Source of the DNA: Parietaria judaica
Taxonomy: Eukaryota > Streptophyta > Magnoliopsida > Rosales > Urticaceae
Assembly (NCBI GenBank): GCA_954871525.1
Contig: OX940868.1
Span: forward strand, 20,455,056-20,519,055
DNA length: 64,000 bases
Direction: 5' to 3'
In this document: piece by piece, positions 11,441 through 23,005 of the stretch
Layout: each line of letters opens with the position of its first letter
Position numbering within the stretch: position 1 is the first letter of the stretch
Program-made: the position numbers and the translations under genes
Notes under the pieces: model-generated
Told to the model about the DNA's origin: nothing
What the model saw: the letters and a program-made list of their open reading frames with translations, nothing else
Database searches by the model: none

Positions 11441-12250
11441 TAGGGAAAACTACCGCAATATACTCAATCTTCGGTCAAACTGCCTCTTGAGTACCCAACC
11501 TTTAAAATTAGCGGCAAAAATATATAATTGCGTTGACCGTGACTTTAGCATGAAAATGTTATTTTTTCCTTCAACATCCCTCATGTGGCCGTTAGCGGCA
11601 AATATACCCAACATTTTAAAAAAATATATTTTTAATTTATTTCAATTTTCTTTACTTGATTAGTGATAATTACTTGAATTCCAAATACATGGAATAACAC
11701 AAAAGTTAGCCAAAACATCTATTGATTTCTTAATGTGCTTGTATAAATTACATTTGGTGATAAAAATCTTATTATTATGAGAAATTTTAAACATAATGTT
11801 ACGGGTATTATAAGTAATTGAACAGGGTTTTTAAAATAGCGCGTCCGTCATAAACCCTGTTCAATTACTTAAAATACTCGTAACATTATGTTTAAAATTT
11901 CTCATAATAATAAGATTTTTATCACCAAATGTAGTTTATACAAACACATTAAGAAATTAATAGATGTTTTAACTAACTTTTGTGTTATTTCATGTATTTG
12001 GAATTCAAGTAATTATCAATAATCAAGTAAAGAAATTAAATAAATTTTTTAAAAAATTAATTTTTTTTAAAAAAAGTTTGGGTATTTTTGCCGCTAACGG
12101 CCAAATGAGGGTTGTTAACGGAAAAATTAACGTTTTCATGCCAAAGTCACGGTCAACGCAGGTTGCGTATTTTTGCCGCCAATTTTAAAGATTGAGTACC
12201 AGAAGGCAGTTTGACCAAAGATTATGTATTTTTACTGTAATTTTCCCTAG
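11441..12250. mobile_element. Foldback MITE, 810 bp
   Basis: The tips TAGGGAAAAC (left) and ATTTTCCCTA (right) bound two long inverted arms that meet around 11826-11855 at a loop containing GCGCGTCCGTCA. The arms share, in mirror image, segments such as GAACAGGGTTT, CATAATGTTAC and TTAGCGGCAAA. There is no ORF of note; those at 11982-12188 are part of an arm. No unambiguous target duplication was found because the left flank is a T-run. Its tip resembles the element at 9432-10424. Confidence 0.75.
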
Positions 12251-15200
12251 TTTTTATGAGACCACAATACAGCCATATATACAATTAGCGTAGGATCTTT
12301 TAACGAAGAATTAAATATCAAATTATTAGATTTCAAAATAAAACAAAAAAATTATTTAAAAGCAAATTAAGCTGCAATAATGGTGAGAATAGCATTCTTT
12401 ATATATATAAAAAAGTCAATACATTACTTTCTTGGCTAAGGGCTAAGGTCCTTGGCCTAAGGATAAGATCATATGGAAGACTATATTACATAATATCTAA
12501 TGAAAAACAAAAATAGTTACATTAGTATAATCTCGATAAATTGATATTGTTGAGACCAAGATTTTTTATTATTTTATCAAGATTATTGATTTATTTAGAG
12601 AAATTTTGGTCATGCTAATTTGAGTCGAGACCATACAAGAATATTATTTTATCGAGGTTATCAATTTATCGAGAATTAATTTAACGAGGTCCTTTTGTAT
12701 ATACACATATAAATACGGCACCTAATCCAAAAACATGATTCTAAATGTATTATGAATTGATATGCGTTAGATAATACTTAAAAAAAATTAAAGAAGGAAT
12801 TATCACCTAAGCAATTAACAATTAACAATATGCGTTCTGTTTATGTATTTATTCTCTTTCCATGTGTGTGTTACGGTATATAACTAAATAATGTAAGTTA
12901 TGACTTTTATTTTTATTTCAATGAAAACATGTGTGTATTCATAAGTTGCAAAATTAGTTATTTATTTAGATATTTTATCAATAGTTTTATCATTAGTTTT
13001 TCCCCCTTCAAATCTTATCAATATTGTTTTTTTCTTTTTTCTTTTTCAAGTGTGTATTTTGTGGGGCTAGTTCTTTATGATGCTTAAGCCGTGACCTTCT
13101 TTTGCTTCAAGGACAGTCTTAAATAAATGGGACAAAAAGCTCTGTAAAAAACATGAGTTGTGGCTTGTGGGACATAAATTATTTTCAGTGAATGCCAATA
13201 TATTTCACCAAAAAAAAAAAAAAAGTCAATCTGAAATGGGCAGTTCAACATGGAAATTTCATATGTATATTCTCTTTTTTCCTTTTTCAGATCTTGTCCA
13301 TCCTTTCATGATGGTATATATCATTATATTGAATCACTTCTGGTATTTGTACTACAATGATTGAAAAATTAAAATGTTTCCTTTTTTATTTCATTAGTTT
13401 TTTTATTACAAATAAAAAATTAACACCTTATTCCTATTATCACCATATGGTCCATATTACTTGTAATATTATGTTTTTACTTGTAATATTATGTTTTAAA
13501 TGACTATTACATAAAAAGATTCCTATACTTTAGTAACGTCCCGGCCACTCGTTCAAACGATGATTCTCTTACTCCCGCCTATTAACTGGTCAATTTGTCC
13601 GAGGTCTTTCTTCCTATAACTACTCTAAGCCAACAAGAGTAACTTTTGAGTTTTTCGAAGAGGATACTAAAAATAATATGTTTCAAGTTAAAATAAACAA
13701 TACTTATTAATTCTCTTACTGATTCGATCATTTAATTATCTCAAATATTGATCATTTAATCATCTGAAATAACCGTGTAGTTTTATGTTTGCAAAGACTC
13801 AACGAACATTATGTCAACACATTAGCTTGTCAAACATGTGTAGAATAACACAACTTATCATTTCTCAAACAATACATTATGCAGCTATATTTAACATTCT
13901 TAGTAATTTCTTTTTGTGGGTTTTTTGAGATTGGGCAAAGCAAACTATAAATAAAATTCATGTGAAAATTGTGGGGACCTTTAAAATGAAGGGGCAAAGA
14001 TACTGAATTACTGTCCCTTTTCATTCAATTGGGCTTGGAGTTCTGTAGTATCTCAGTACTATAGCCTTTTATTGTAACTAAACCACATTCAAAAACATAA
14101 AATAAATAAAATATAAATTCATATACTCTCAATTTTTGTCCCCATCTTTGTATTCTCTCCAAAACACATCTTTCAGAAAGGGACATGTCTATTACACGTC
14201 TTTATACCTTTCATAAAACATTTGCAGAGGTCTATTTCCATAGGGCTGTTTTTTTTTTTTTTTTTTTTTAGCATGTCATTAAAAAAAAAACCCATAACTC
14301 ATAGAAAATCAAAATAATAATAAAAATATATAAAAAAGAGAAACAAAACAAAGAAAAAGACATGCTGGTTTTCTCAGGGTATATTTGTCACATTAGGCAT
14401 GTATAGGCTAGTTGTCTTCAGGTATAACAGCAAAGCCAAAGCATATATTAATTAACCTTTGGCTCTTATACAAGCTATAATATAATTATAAATATTTACA
14501 TTAAAAAAAGACTTTAGCATATTTTTGGCTTTTGTTTGTGGATTTTTGTCTCTGCAAGTGATAATATGGCTTGGGTGGCATGGTTTGTTATTTCCCAAGA
14601 TATGTCATGGACCACTTAATTAAATCTTTGTTTATTTTGTAAAAGAAAAAATCAAACATAATAATTGATAATCATTAGACTTGCCTACTAATAATGATGT
14701 CTTAACCCCAACCGTTTGATTTTGAAGCATGGGTTTTAAAGGAATGGTCTAAAGAGGATCTAAGATTGATACCTCAAGAAAAAATTTGTATTAGATGACA
14801 AGTTTTGGCTTTAGAGAGACAAATTATTGCTTTGATATTGACCCAAATGCTTAGTTGCCAAATTAGGTCCACACCAAGTAATCTCAAGAATAAGACTCTT
14901 AATTTAAGAATTAAAGCTAAAACTTTAATTTGTCACGTTCTGTTTAATTGTTTTTTTTTTGTGTGTGTAAAGTGAAGCCAAGTTTACAATTACACCCAAG
15001 AAAGTTTGTCACACAAGTAACTAGATTTTGCTAATTTTATCTCATTCTCTTTTACTAGTAGTCGGCTTTTTGGTTTGCAATAAAAGACTTGTCCCATATA
15101 ATTGATATCATAGTACAATGAGATATTATGTATTTATTTATTTATTTGAGAAGAGAGACAACCTAACTTTCAACTAAAGCAAAGCTTGTGCTTAAGTTAT

Positions 15201-16083
15201 AGCGCTATTTGAAAATATATTTTCAACGTGACATACGTATTCTTGAGTAATTGCCATTAATGCCTCTTGAACTTTGATTATGAGTTTAGCTTTCCCATGA
15301 ACTTAATTTTTAGCAATAATGCCCCATTTGCTTTTATAAGAATAGTACACTGTCATCTACGCCTCCAAATTTGACGAGTCTATTTACTAACTAGAAGGCA
15401 ACAAAAATGTTCAATATGCTATATTTGTCTCCAGCAATTTACGAGTCTACTTGATAAATAATTGTCGAGACAAGTTTTCGACAAAAAGGAATCGATTCAA
15501 AATACCATGAAATTAATCATATAAGTCTCCAGTCGTTTTAACATATAAAGGTCATCTTCTTCAGAATCATAATCATAAGCCGTCAATAATGAAATTTAGA
15601 AGTCAAAATGAACATTATATAAAACTAAGGGGCATTCCTTTGAATTTTCATGTCATAAGGGGCAAACTAAAACATATAACGCACCCGCAAATGTAGTTCT
15701 GTGAATTTGGGACCAAAATTTTAATCGAAAACATTATATTTAAACTAAAACTAGAAAAGAAACAAAGAGTGGCATATTAAATCAGACAAAGGTGGTGTAG
15801 GTGTGGCGACACTAATTGGTGTTACTATGCAAACGAACTGAAATAAATAGATTTTGTGGATCGAAACAAATACTCTCACCGACCCTCCAATTCCAAATCG
15901 GAAATTGTGATATGTCATTTATGTCCCTAAAAAACACTTGTCATCCCATTCAAGACCCTTTTCTTTCTCTTTGCCCAATTAATAATTACCCACAGTAATG
16001 CTCAAAAAGATAATAAATGAATTTTGCACGTTGGGGAAATTCTCACCCGTTTGGTAAATAAATCAATAACCCCTTTTTCATAA
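12251..16083. other. AT-rich intergenic DNA, nothing recognised
   Basis: About 3.8 kb with many A/T runs and no coding region, RNA gene or complete transposon that I can support. Short frames at 13158, 13830 and 15816 lack motifs or codon bias. Confidence 0.55.
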
Positions 16084-16092
16084 TTCATATTA

Positions 16093-16556
16093 GGGATAAT
16101 AGCGGCATAAGTCCTCAACCTTTACTCAACTGGGGCGGCATAGCCCCAATCTCATTTAATGGCGGTATAAGTACCAAAAGATGATTTCCGTCCATATTTG
16201 ACTAACGGAAGTAGTCAACGTTTGCGTGGTCAGCTTCTCGTCAACATGGACGCCACATAGTCCGACATGTCACCATACATGTCATCCTCGCGTCATCAAA
16301 TTTAATGCAAAATTAATTGAATCCCTCCATCACCCTTAATTTTGCATTAAATTTGATGACACGATGACGTGTATGGTGACATGTCGGATTACGTGGCGTT
16401 CACGTTGACGAGAAGCTGACCGCGCAAACGTTGACTACTTCCGTTAGTCAAATATGGACGGAAATCATCTTTTGATACTTCTACCGCTATTAAATGGGGT
16501 TGGGGCTATGCCGCCCCAGTTGAGTAAAGGTTGAGGACTTATGCCGCTATTATCCC
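16093..16556. mobile_element. Foldback Mutator-like MITE, 464 bp, with 9-bp target duplication
   Basis: Near-perfect inverted arms run from GGGATAATAGCGGCATAAGT (left) to its complement (right) and meet near 16325. The 9-mer TTCATATTA occurs directly outside both ends (16084-16092 and 16557-16565). A 9-bp duplication plus long TIRs is the hallmark of Mutator-like elements. It has no coding capacity and would need a transposase from elsewhere. The almost complete base pairing suggests the copy is fairly young. Confidence 0.88.
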
Positions 16557-16565
16557 TTCATATTA

Positions 16566-17596
16566 ATAGCTAAAATTGGGTTGACTTTACATCCTTTGGA
16601 TCTACCCTTAGATTTTCTCAAATAAAATTGTAAAACAAAGTACTTTTTGAATAATATTTTATTTATTAATTTTTTTATTGCTGTTAATATATTTGAATAA
16701 TACTTTTGTATTATGTATATGTTAGTTCGGGCATATCCGTCTCATAAAAATGTTTAATCCTAGTTTTTGATTGATAATTTGTTTCTATCCTTAAAAAAAA
16801 AAATAAAAAAACGAAATTCGCTTGGTTTCTTCTTCAATGTACATTAAAATTAGGAGTATAGTACCGATTCTTCTTTTAAATTTTTTTTTTCTTAAATCAG
16901 AGTTCTGAATTTTATTCTCCAATATTAGTTTTAAAATTGTAAATTAACCAAATATATATTAAAAAACTCCAAAAGATTAATCACCTACTAACTCAACTCA
17001 CTACAAAACTGTTATTTTTTTTATATGTGTGAAATAAGAATATGGGACTAATAAAAACAAAAATAAAAGACAGAAAGAAGTGGATATATTTAAATGTCAG
17101 ACGAGGAAAATAAAAAACGTCGTACCAATATATATTTGATTGATTCGCCTTTGAATTGAACAAATATATAAGTAAATAAATAAATAAAAATAAATATTTT
17201 AATTTCTAAAACAAATAAAAAAAATAAAATATTATGTAGACTGTCTGTCACTGAGCTTTGGCTTTTGCCCCTCTACTACCACTCACTGGCATGGCCTCCA
17301 ACGTAACGGCCATAACCGCATAATCGTGCTTTCCACATCCTAACACTCCAATCATAACCTGCCACGTGTCCCTCCCCGACATCGTCAGCCTCTTTTTTAC
17401 CCTTTCAATTCATCTAACAAGTTTACAATTAATTACGCATATTATTTACTTTAATCAGAATATTAAAAGTTCAAAACAGGCACAGAAGAGGATTTTTTGC
17501 TAGAGCACGTGTAACTGTACAAACACTCTCGTGGATACGTATTTTTTGACCGACTTAGGTAAATAAAATAAGCCAAATTATTTTTTTAATTATTTA
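16566..17596. other. AT-rich intergenic DNA with one GC-richer patch
   Basis: No gene. A patch at about 17245-17400 is less AT-rich and contains CCAACGTAACGGCC and the ABRE-like GCCACGTGTC (17361-17370). It could be regulatory but has no evident target gene. Confidence 0.5.
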
Positions 17597-17873
17597 TAAG
17601 ATATATTTGTGGCATAAGTTCTCTAACTTATTGAAAAGTTGTCACATATTCTACACTTTTTTGATCAGTCAGTTATATTTAAATTTTCCTTCTATGTTTT
17701 CATAACGAAAATAAGTACTATTATGATTTACGGGCATGTTTTTTTTGTCCACGTGTTCTCGAGTTAACATCGACGACCAAGTAAGGGTATATATTTTGAT
17801 AAAAAAAAATGCTAAAACATCTACTGGTAACTTTTCAATAAGTAAGAGAACTTATGCCGCCAACATCTCTTTT
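17597..17873. mobile_element. Short foldback-type MITE, about 277 bp
   Basis: Inverted ends carry GGCATAAGTTCTCTAACTTA on the left and TAAGTAAGAGAACTTATGCC on the right, preceded and followed by AAGAT- and ATCTCTTTTT-like sequence. The internal part is not inverted. The GCATAAG tip is shared with the 16093-16556 element, suggesting relatedness. Exact ends and target duplication are uncertain. Confidence 0.6.
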
Positions 17874-17912
17874 TATAATAATATAATAAAAATACTGTTC
17901 ACGAGGAGTTAA

Positions 17913-17934
17913 GTCACGTGGAAAGACACGTGTA
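17913..17934. promoter_or_regulatory. Paired ACGTG motifs
   Basis: GTCACGTGG and GACACGTGTA lie within 22 bases, about 220 bases downstream of the CRF stop codon. They match ABRE/G-box cores known to bind bZIP or bHLH factors. Function is unproven, and the nearest gene ends here rather than starts. Confidence 0.3.
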
Positions 17935-18154
17935 CTTCATTAACGTTAACAGAAGATTGAACATTAACATTTTAACATAAACAAAAAAACTCGTCCGTCA
18001 CCGTTACTGTGACGGAGATTTTCTTTTACATAAACATCGATTTACATTAATATAGGCAATTAAAAATATTATAATAAACAAAAAAAATAAATATTAATCT
18101 GAAAATAATATTCCTACTTCACCCAAAATCGTGTTCATCTCCGAGCTTCGATCT

Positions 18155-19057
18155 TCAGAGAGCGAGCAGAGGATCGGAGCTGAATATATCGCCGATGTCT
18201 TGGAAGTAATCGTCGACATGGGAGCTCGAAGCTCCGAAATCGAAGCTGAAATTCCACACTGAAGGGTCGATGAAGGCCTCGCCGAACACCGAGTCGTCTC
18301 GGAGATTCGTTTGGTCGAAGAAATCGGGGATTATGGAGGTCTGGAAATCGAATACATCGTCGGTGATGAAGGTCTGGAAATTCTCGGAGACGCAGGATTC
18401 GTCTCGGGCTTGGTTCGAATCGGCCTCCTCGTAGCGGAGGACTGAGGTCGGCGAGCTGAGGTTGATGTTGGCCATGTTCTGCGAGTCCTCGCCGGAGTTG
18501 TAGCCTGAGCTCGCCGGAGCACTCGCCGGAGACACCTTGACTGGGGACGGAAGAGGCGTCGTCGTCGAGAAATTCGTCAACGCGTCGGGCCCGCGGAGCT
18601 GAATCGCGGCGTTGTCGTAGACCATGGCGGCTTCCTCGGCGGTGTCGTAGGTCCCGAGCCAGAGGCGGACTCTCCGGAGCGGGTCCCGAATCTCCGCCGC
18701 CCATTTCCCCCACGGCCGTTGCCGCACGCCGCGGAACTTCCTCTCCGAAGCGGCCGAGGCGACGGCCTTCGCGCCCCCCGCCGTCCTCCTCCTCGGCTTC
18801 TTGCTCGCCCGCTTCTTCGAAACGGCGTCGCTCCGGCTCGAGCACGGGGCCGCCTCGATGGTGATTTCGTGCACGAACCGCTTCACTCGCTGCCTGCGGG
18901 GCGTCTCGGTTCCGCTCTCGCCCTCGTCGCTGGAGGAGTCCGTGGCGTTGCCGTCGGTGACCGAAATGCGGACGACTCTCGGCCGGGGCGGGTCGTCCGA
19001 GGCGAGCTCCGGCGTGAGCTTGGTGCGGCTGCGGTACTCGGTGAACTTGGTCTTCAT
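18155..19057 (-). CDS. AP2/ERF transcription factor, Cytokinin Response Factor (CRF) type
   Basis: A single-exon gene of 300 residues. Residues 27-66 carry the CRF signature: a [19 protein letters not shown] stretch followed by VKRFVHEI. A basic nuclear-localisation-like patch ([11 protein letters not shown]) is at 81-91. The AP2/ERF DNA-binding domain spans about 107-163 ([19 protein letters not shown], then [12 protein letters not shown] and RGPDALTNF), with the WAAEIRD motif of ERF-class proteins that bind GCC-box DNA. SSPTSVL at 201-207 is the putative MAP-kinase site found in many CRFs. The tail is acidic and aromatic, as in activation regions. CRFs act in the nucleus in cytokinin, development and stress responses. 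The coding sequence is much more GC-rich than its flanks, which produces long open shadow frames. The start is placed at 19057 because the MKTKFTEYR start resembles family N-termini. Confidence 0.93.
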   Translation of the reverse strand: MKTKFTEYRSRTKLTPELASDDPPRPRVVRISVTDGNATDSSSDEGESGTETPRRQRVKRFVHEITIEAAPCSSRSDAVSKKRASKKPRRRTAGGAKAVASAASERKFRGVRQRPWGKWAAEIRDPLRRVRLWLGTYDTAEEAAMVYDNAAIQLRGPDALTNFSTTTPLPSPVKVSPASAPASSGYNSGEDSQNMANINLSSPTSVLRYEEADSNQARDESCVSENFQTFITDDVFDFQTSIIPDFFDQTNLRDDSVFGEAFIDPSVWNFSFDFGASSSHVDDYFQDIGDIFSSDPLLAL

Positions 19058-19459
19058 GGCGTTGAAGAAGGTAGGGTGTCAGATTCCGAGTGGACTGCTG
19101 GGCATTTGAAAGCGAGAGAGAGGGCGTGAAATAGAGTGGGAAAAAAGCTGAGATTCCTTGGATAAAGCTGGAACAGGGACACGTTAAAGAGAAGCCAACC
19201 AGACCTTGGAACCAAGAGAAAGAAGAAATCGAGAAAGCTCGAGCTGGGCTTGTATGAATTCGTGAAAGGACGAGAAATTTCACGGAAAGTCGCTCGGAGA
19301 AAGGGAGGAGTGTGAGCGTGACGAGAGGAAAGAGGAATTTCTCTGAGAGACCCGAAAAAGGTAAAGTGGGAGAAGGGAAAGAGAAAGGGAAAATTTTCCT
19401 GGGAAAGTTTTTCAAAGGCGAGAGAGAAAAAGAGAAGATTGAGTGTGGCAGTGGTAGCT

Positions 19460-19621
19460 TTACCCCAAAGGAAAAACAAATGGAATAAATGTTAGGAGAA
19501 TCACAACGCCATGGATTCTCTCACTCTCTTCACTCACTTGCTTCACTCGAATACTTTCTTGGAGATTCCCGGGAAAAGGAGAGAAGGAGAAAGCTGTTTG
19601 GGTAGCGAGAAAATAACACAT
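19460..19621 (-). CDS. Possible 53-codon upstream ORF in the CRF leader
   Basis: The ATG at 19621 lies about 35 bases after the TATA box and opens a 53-residue frame that ends 400 bases before the CRF start. A second tiny frame, ATG-GCG-TTG-TGA, lies near 19513. If transcription begins near 19630, both would be scanned before the main start. No peptide conservation can be judged here, and a leader intron could remove them. Confidence 0.25.
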   Translation of the reverse strand: MCYFLATQTAFSFSPFPGNLQESIRVKQVSEESERIHGVVILLTFIPFVFPLG

Positions 19622-19657
19622 AGAGAAAGAAGAAGAAGATAGAGAAACCCCAAGCGG

Positions 19658-19664
19658 CTTTATA
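19658..19664 (-). promoter_or_regulatory. TATA box of the CRF gene
   Basis: TATAAAG on the minus strand is followed by a long CT-rich leader of about 570 bases before the CRF start. This is the only good TATA motif in a sensible position. Confidence 0.55.
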
Positions 19665-22519
19665 GGATCCACCAAACAGCCATAAAATCCTAAACCCTGG
19701 TTTAAATGCATTATAATTATTTATTTCTTTCTGAGAATTAAGTAAGACAAAGAACAATTGTCGTAGAAGTACTTAAGTTTGAGCAACTGAGGAAGGAAGG
19801 TCTTAAATGGAAAATAACAGTTAAAAAAAATAACTGAAAGCTAATAAGTAAGAAGCGACACAATTTTCTCGGTCGATTTTTTAACGTAGTGCTGCTAAAA
19901 TCATGCTTAAAACACACATTTATGTGTTCATTAAGTTATTTAACAAAAAAAAAATGCAAGTCTGACATTTGTTAAATTTTAGTATTTCGATCGTTATTTT
20001 TTTTTACTTTGCTTTAGTTAATCAAAACTTAGTTTCTTTTACCGCAATTGGCCTTTAAAATAATCTGGTAAATTTTAATTTTTGAAAAGGCGAGTGAGAG
20101 CGAGTCGCGAACGATTCAGGCGAGTCAAGGGGAGATATTTTCCATCAGCCGCCGCGTAACCCGGTCACCTGCGATCGCGACACGTGGAAGAGAGGCAGAA
20201 ATGGTGGAGATCCGACGGTGAGGGATTGGCGTTGGCTGACTCAGCAAAAGAATTTTAATTCTCAGAAATTTAGGATTCAGGTCACGTGAGATCAACACAT
20301 GGGTCACAGTCTCTGCCTTTGACTGGAAAGAAGGGCAAAAAAGGCAAATGCTAATTTAATTATTTTGTTGATGCCCTTGTTAATTGGTTTTAATTACGGA
20401 TTGCGCCTTCGTGTTTTGTGTGCTTTTAGAGGACATGGTAATTTGGTAATAATAGCAATGTTAACGTGACGGTCGTTATGGTACTGAGCGAGTCAGTGAG
20501 AAATGTGATTTTACCGTTTAACCTTATTGTTTACAGCTAAGTGCTCACGTGGCAGGCAATCTTGGATTCGGCGCCAAAAATATATATATATTCTATATAG
20601 ATTAATTCATGTCACGCTTCTTTGACTTTTTTTCACATTTGCATTTATTATTTTATTTGATTTATTTTTGCTATTTTCAAAGAGGACATATTAATCTTGT
20701 TTCTTAAACTAATAAATTTTAAAAAAAAATAGTGGAGTAAATTAATACTGAAATTAAAAAATTTGAAATTTTTTATTTAATTTATTGAGTCATATAGATA
20801 AATGTAATGGTTGTATTTTCTTGTAGTATCAAATAAAATGCGAAGAAACACCAACTTTTTATTCTCGCACGATTGCATCACAAGATTCGTAATTCCAAAT
20901 GTTTGTTTATGAGGAAAATATAAAGCAACTTTTTTGTGTGCACGTGTACGTGTGGGTGATATTAATGTATATTATGCATATAGTATAAACAATTAATAAT
21001 ATAAAAAATAATGTTAAAACTTACAAAGTAAATGAGAATATGCATTTTTTATGGCTATTAACTATTAAGGGTAAAAGTATTCAAATTATTTAAAAATGAA
21101 GCATCATAAAATCAATTGAAAAAAATTTATGACAAAAGAACCAAAATGATTCTTTTTTGGTGGATCGTGAGATTGGTCGTTTGAATTTATTTATTTTATT
21201 TGTTGTTGATGTCATTATTAATGAAGATAGTTAAAAAGAAAAAATTAACGAAAAAATATAAGAGGTTTAACGGTTCGATGAGAAAGATAAACTTAGGTAG
21301 TTTTGTCAACATTTTTATTATGAATTTTTATATATTTTTTTTCATTTGAGAGGATTTTTATGTCGATTATATAGCGTTCGTATTAAATTTTGTACTTTTA
21401 TTGCTAATAACTTATATATATTATAATAATAATAATAATACTAGTAAGTAAGTAAGTAAACTCATTCGATTATGTATAAATCCGAATTAATATTAGTATT
21501 TAACTAATTTTCAGTTACTAAAGTAACAATGTCTATTACTCAAGTAATCTAGTGCTCCTAAGCTAAGTCTAAGACCTAAATAGATGACACGTTTCCATTT
21601 CTTATTAGTGCAGTCTTATCAAATGTATGGTCTTGGTCTCTTCTGACCGTTGATTCTTATTAGTCAAACTCCCAATAGCCATCAGATGAGACAGTTATAT
21701 TTACTTCTCAGTTTTGATTTAACAAAAATTGTCTAAAGCATTTTTTTTACGTCGTATTGATAAATTACTAGCTTCATTGATTTATCACACATTGATAAAT
21801 ATACAATTATATAAAGTATAGCTATAAACCACTTGCTTCACTATCACATATTCATAACCTTTTTTTTGTAATATAAATATTTAATTCTTATTATAGAGGC
21901 AATAATATTTGATGTATTATATTATCTCGTTTGAACCATTAATCGTCTTTAAACATAAGTTTTTTGTCTCTATGTTTGACCACTAGGTTTATATGGTCGT
22001 CCAACTAGTTATTCTAATGATAAATAATGCTTGGAAAACAAGTTATTAACGTATTGGATACGTTCTCCTTTGTTTTTATTCCTCAAAAAAATTATTATTT
22101 TCAGTCTTCTTTTAGATATTATAAAATTAGTAAAAAAAACTATCGCATGATAATATCATGGCACAACGCATTTAAACATGATATAATAAAACTCTATATA
22201 TAATTTAATCTGTAAAAATATTGAGAAACATAGCGTAGGGAAATGTGCGTGATATAAATTTATGGATAAACCAAGCCAATGGTGCTTTAAATTAAGAGAA
22301 TGTGTCGTATTCTTTTATAGCGTGTGACAATCTAGGTGCTCGCAATAAATAAGCAATGTCTTTTTCCAATTTTAAATTCAACACTCTTATGAAGCAGAGA
22401 AATTATTTTTTATTTAGATTTTTATTTATTTACGTATGTATGATTCTTATATTTGTAGAAGCCTCATAAACGACGTATATCTTTTCTTATCATGTCAAGC
22501 ACTTGTGTCTCGCAACTGC
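19665..22519. other. CRF upstream region and AT-rich intergenic DNA
   Basis: About 20090-20300 is GC-richer and holds GACACGTGG (20179-20187), TGACTCAGCA (20237-20246) and GTCACGTGAG (20281-20290). These are ABRE/G-box and AP-1-like sites that may regulate the CRF gene. The remainder is AT-rich with no coding signal. Confidence 0.5.
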
Positions 22520-22951
22520 TCATGTCAACACAGTATAATTCAAATTATCATTAAAATTATTTCATTTTAATTGTTTTACGTATTTATAATTTTATTTATC
22601 TGCATTAACGGTTACCTTGACCAAGTAATGTTTTTCTTTAGTGATTGCATTTATTTCGGAAAATTAATTTTATTATTATCCTTGATTGTTGAATATATAT
22701 ATTGTACGATCACATTGATCAAAGGAGATTATTATGAACACTCAAAAAAAGATTCTCTCAATTAATATGGTGGACATGAGTGTCAGGTTTCGTGTTTGTG
22801 TTATTGATAGCAGACACACTCACATTTTGTCCCCATTTTGGGTGGTGGACTCATGATTGAGACTGAAAGCTAGACGTGGTGGACGTTTATATTTTCGGTT
22901 TTGGATACTTTGCGACGACGAACGCGTCGCCGACTAATTCCTGCCGCATCA
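22520..22951 (+). repeat. Left LTR of E1 (5' boundary uncertain)
   Basis: It matches the right LTR at 35465-35640 through blocks such as TCTGCATTAACGGTTACCTT and GACCAAGTAATGTTTTTCTT, and shares the end GACTAATTCC. It ends in CA just before the primer-binding site. Compared with it, the right copy lacks about 220 bases before GACTAATTCC. Similarity begins only near 22530, so the true left end is not fixed. Confidence 0.65.
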
Positions 22952-22954
22952 GAT

Positions 22955-22967
22955 TGGTATCAGAGCC
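22955..22967 (+). other. Primer-binding site of E1 (initiator Met tRNA type)
   Basis: TGGTATCAGAGCC is complementary to the 3' end of plant initiator methionine tRNA and sits 3 bases after the left LTR. It fixes the plus orientation of E1. Confidence 0.9.
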
Positions 22968-23005
22968 ACGTTCTATCTTGAAGCATGTCGCTTCGATGGG
23001 AATCC

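Noticed and set aside
18719..19129. Plus-strand frames antisense to the CRF gene
   Set aside because: They only mirror the GC-rich coding strand and show no motif of their own.
18135..19415. 426-codon open frame overlapping the CRF gene on the same strand
   Set aside because: It begins at a TTG, has no ATG before the CRF region, runs through the leader and then reads the GC-rich CRF sequence in the wrong frame. It is a composition shadow.
19054..19479. 141-codon frame whose stop overlaps the CRF start as ATGA
   Set aside because: It starts at TTG and contains no ATG, so it is unlikely to be a translated uORF despite the striking overlap.
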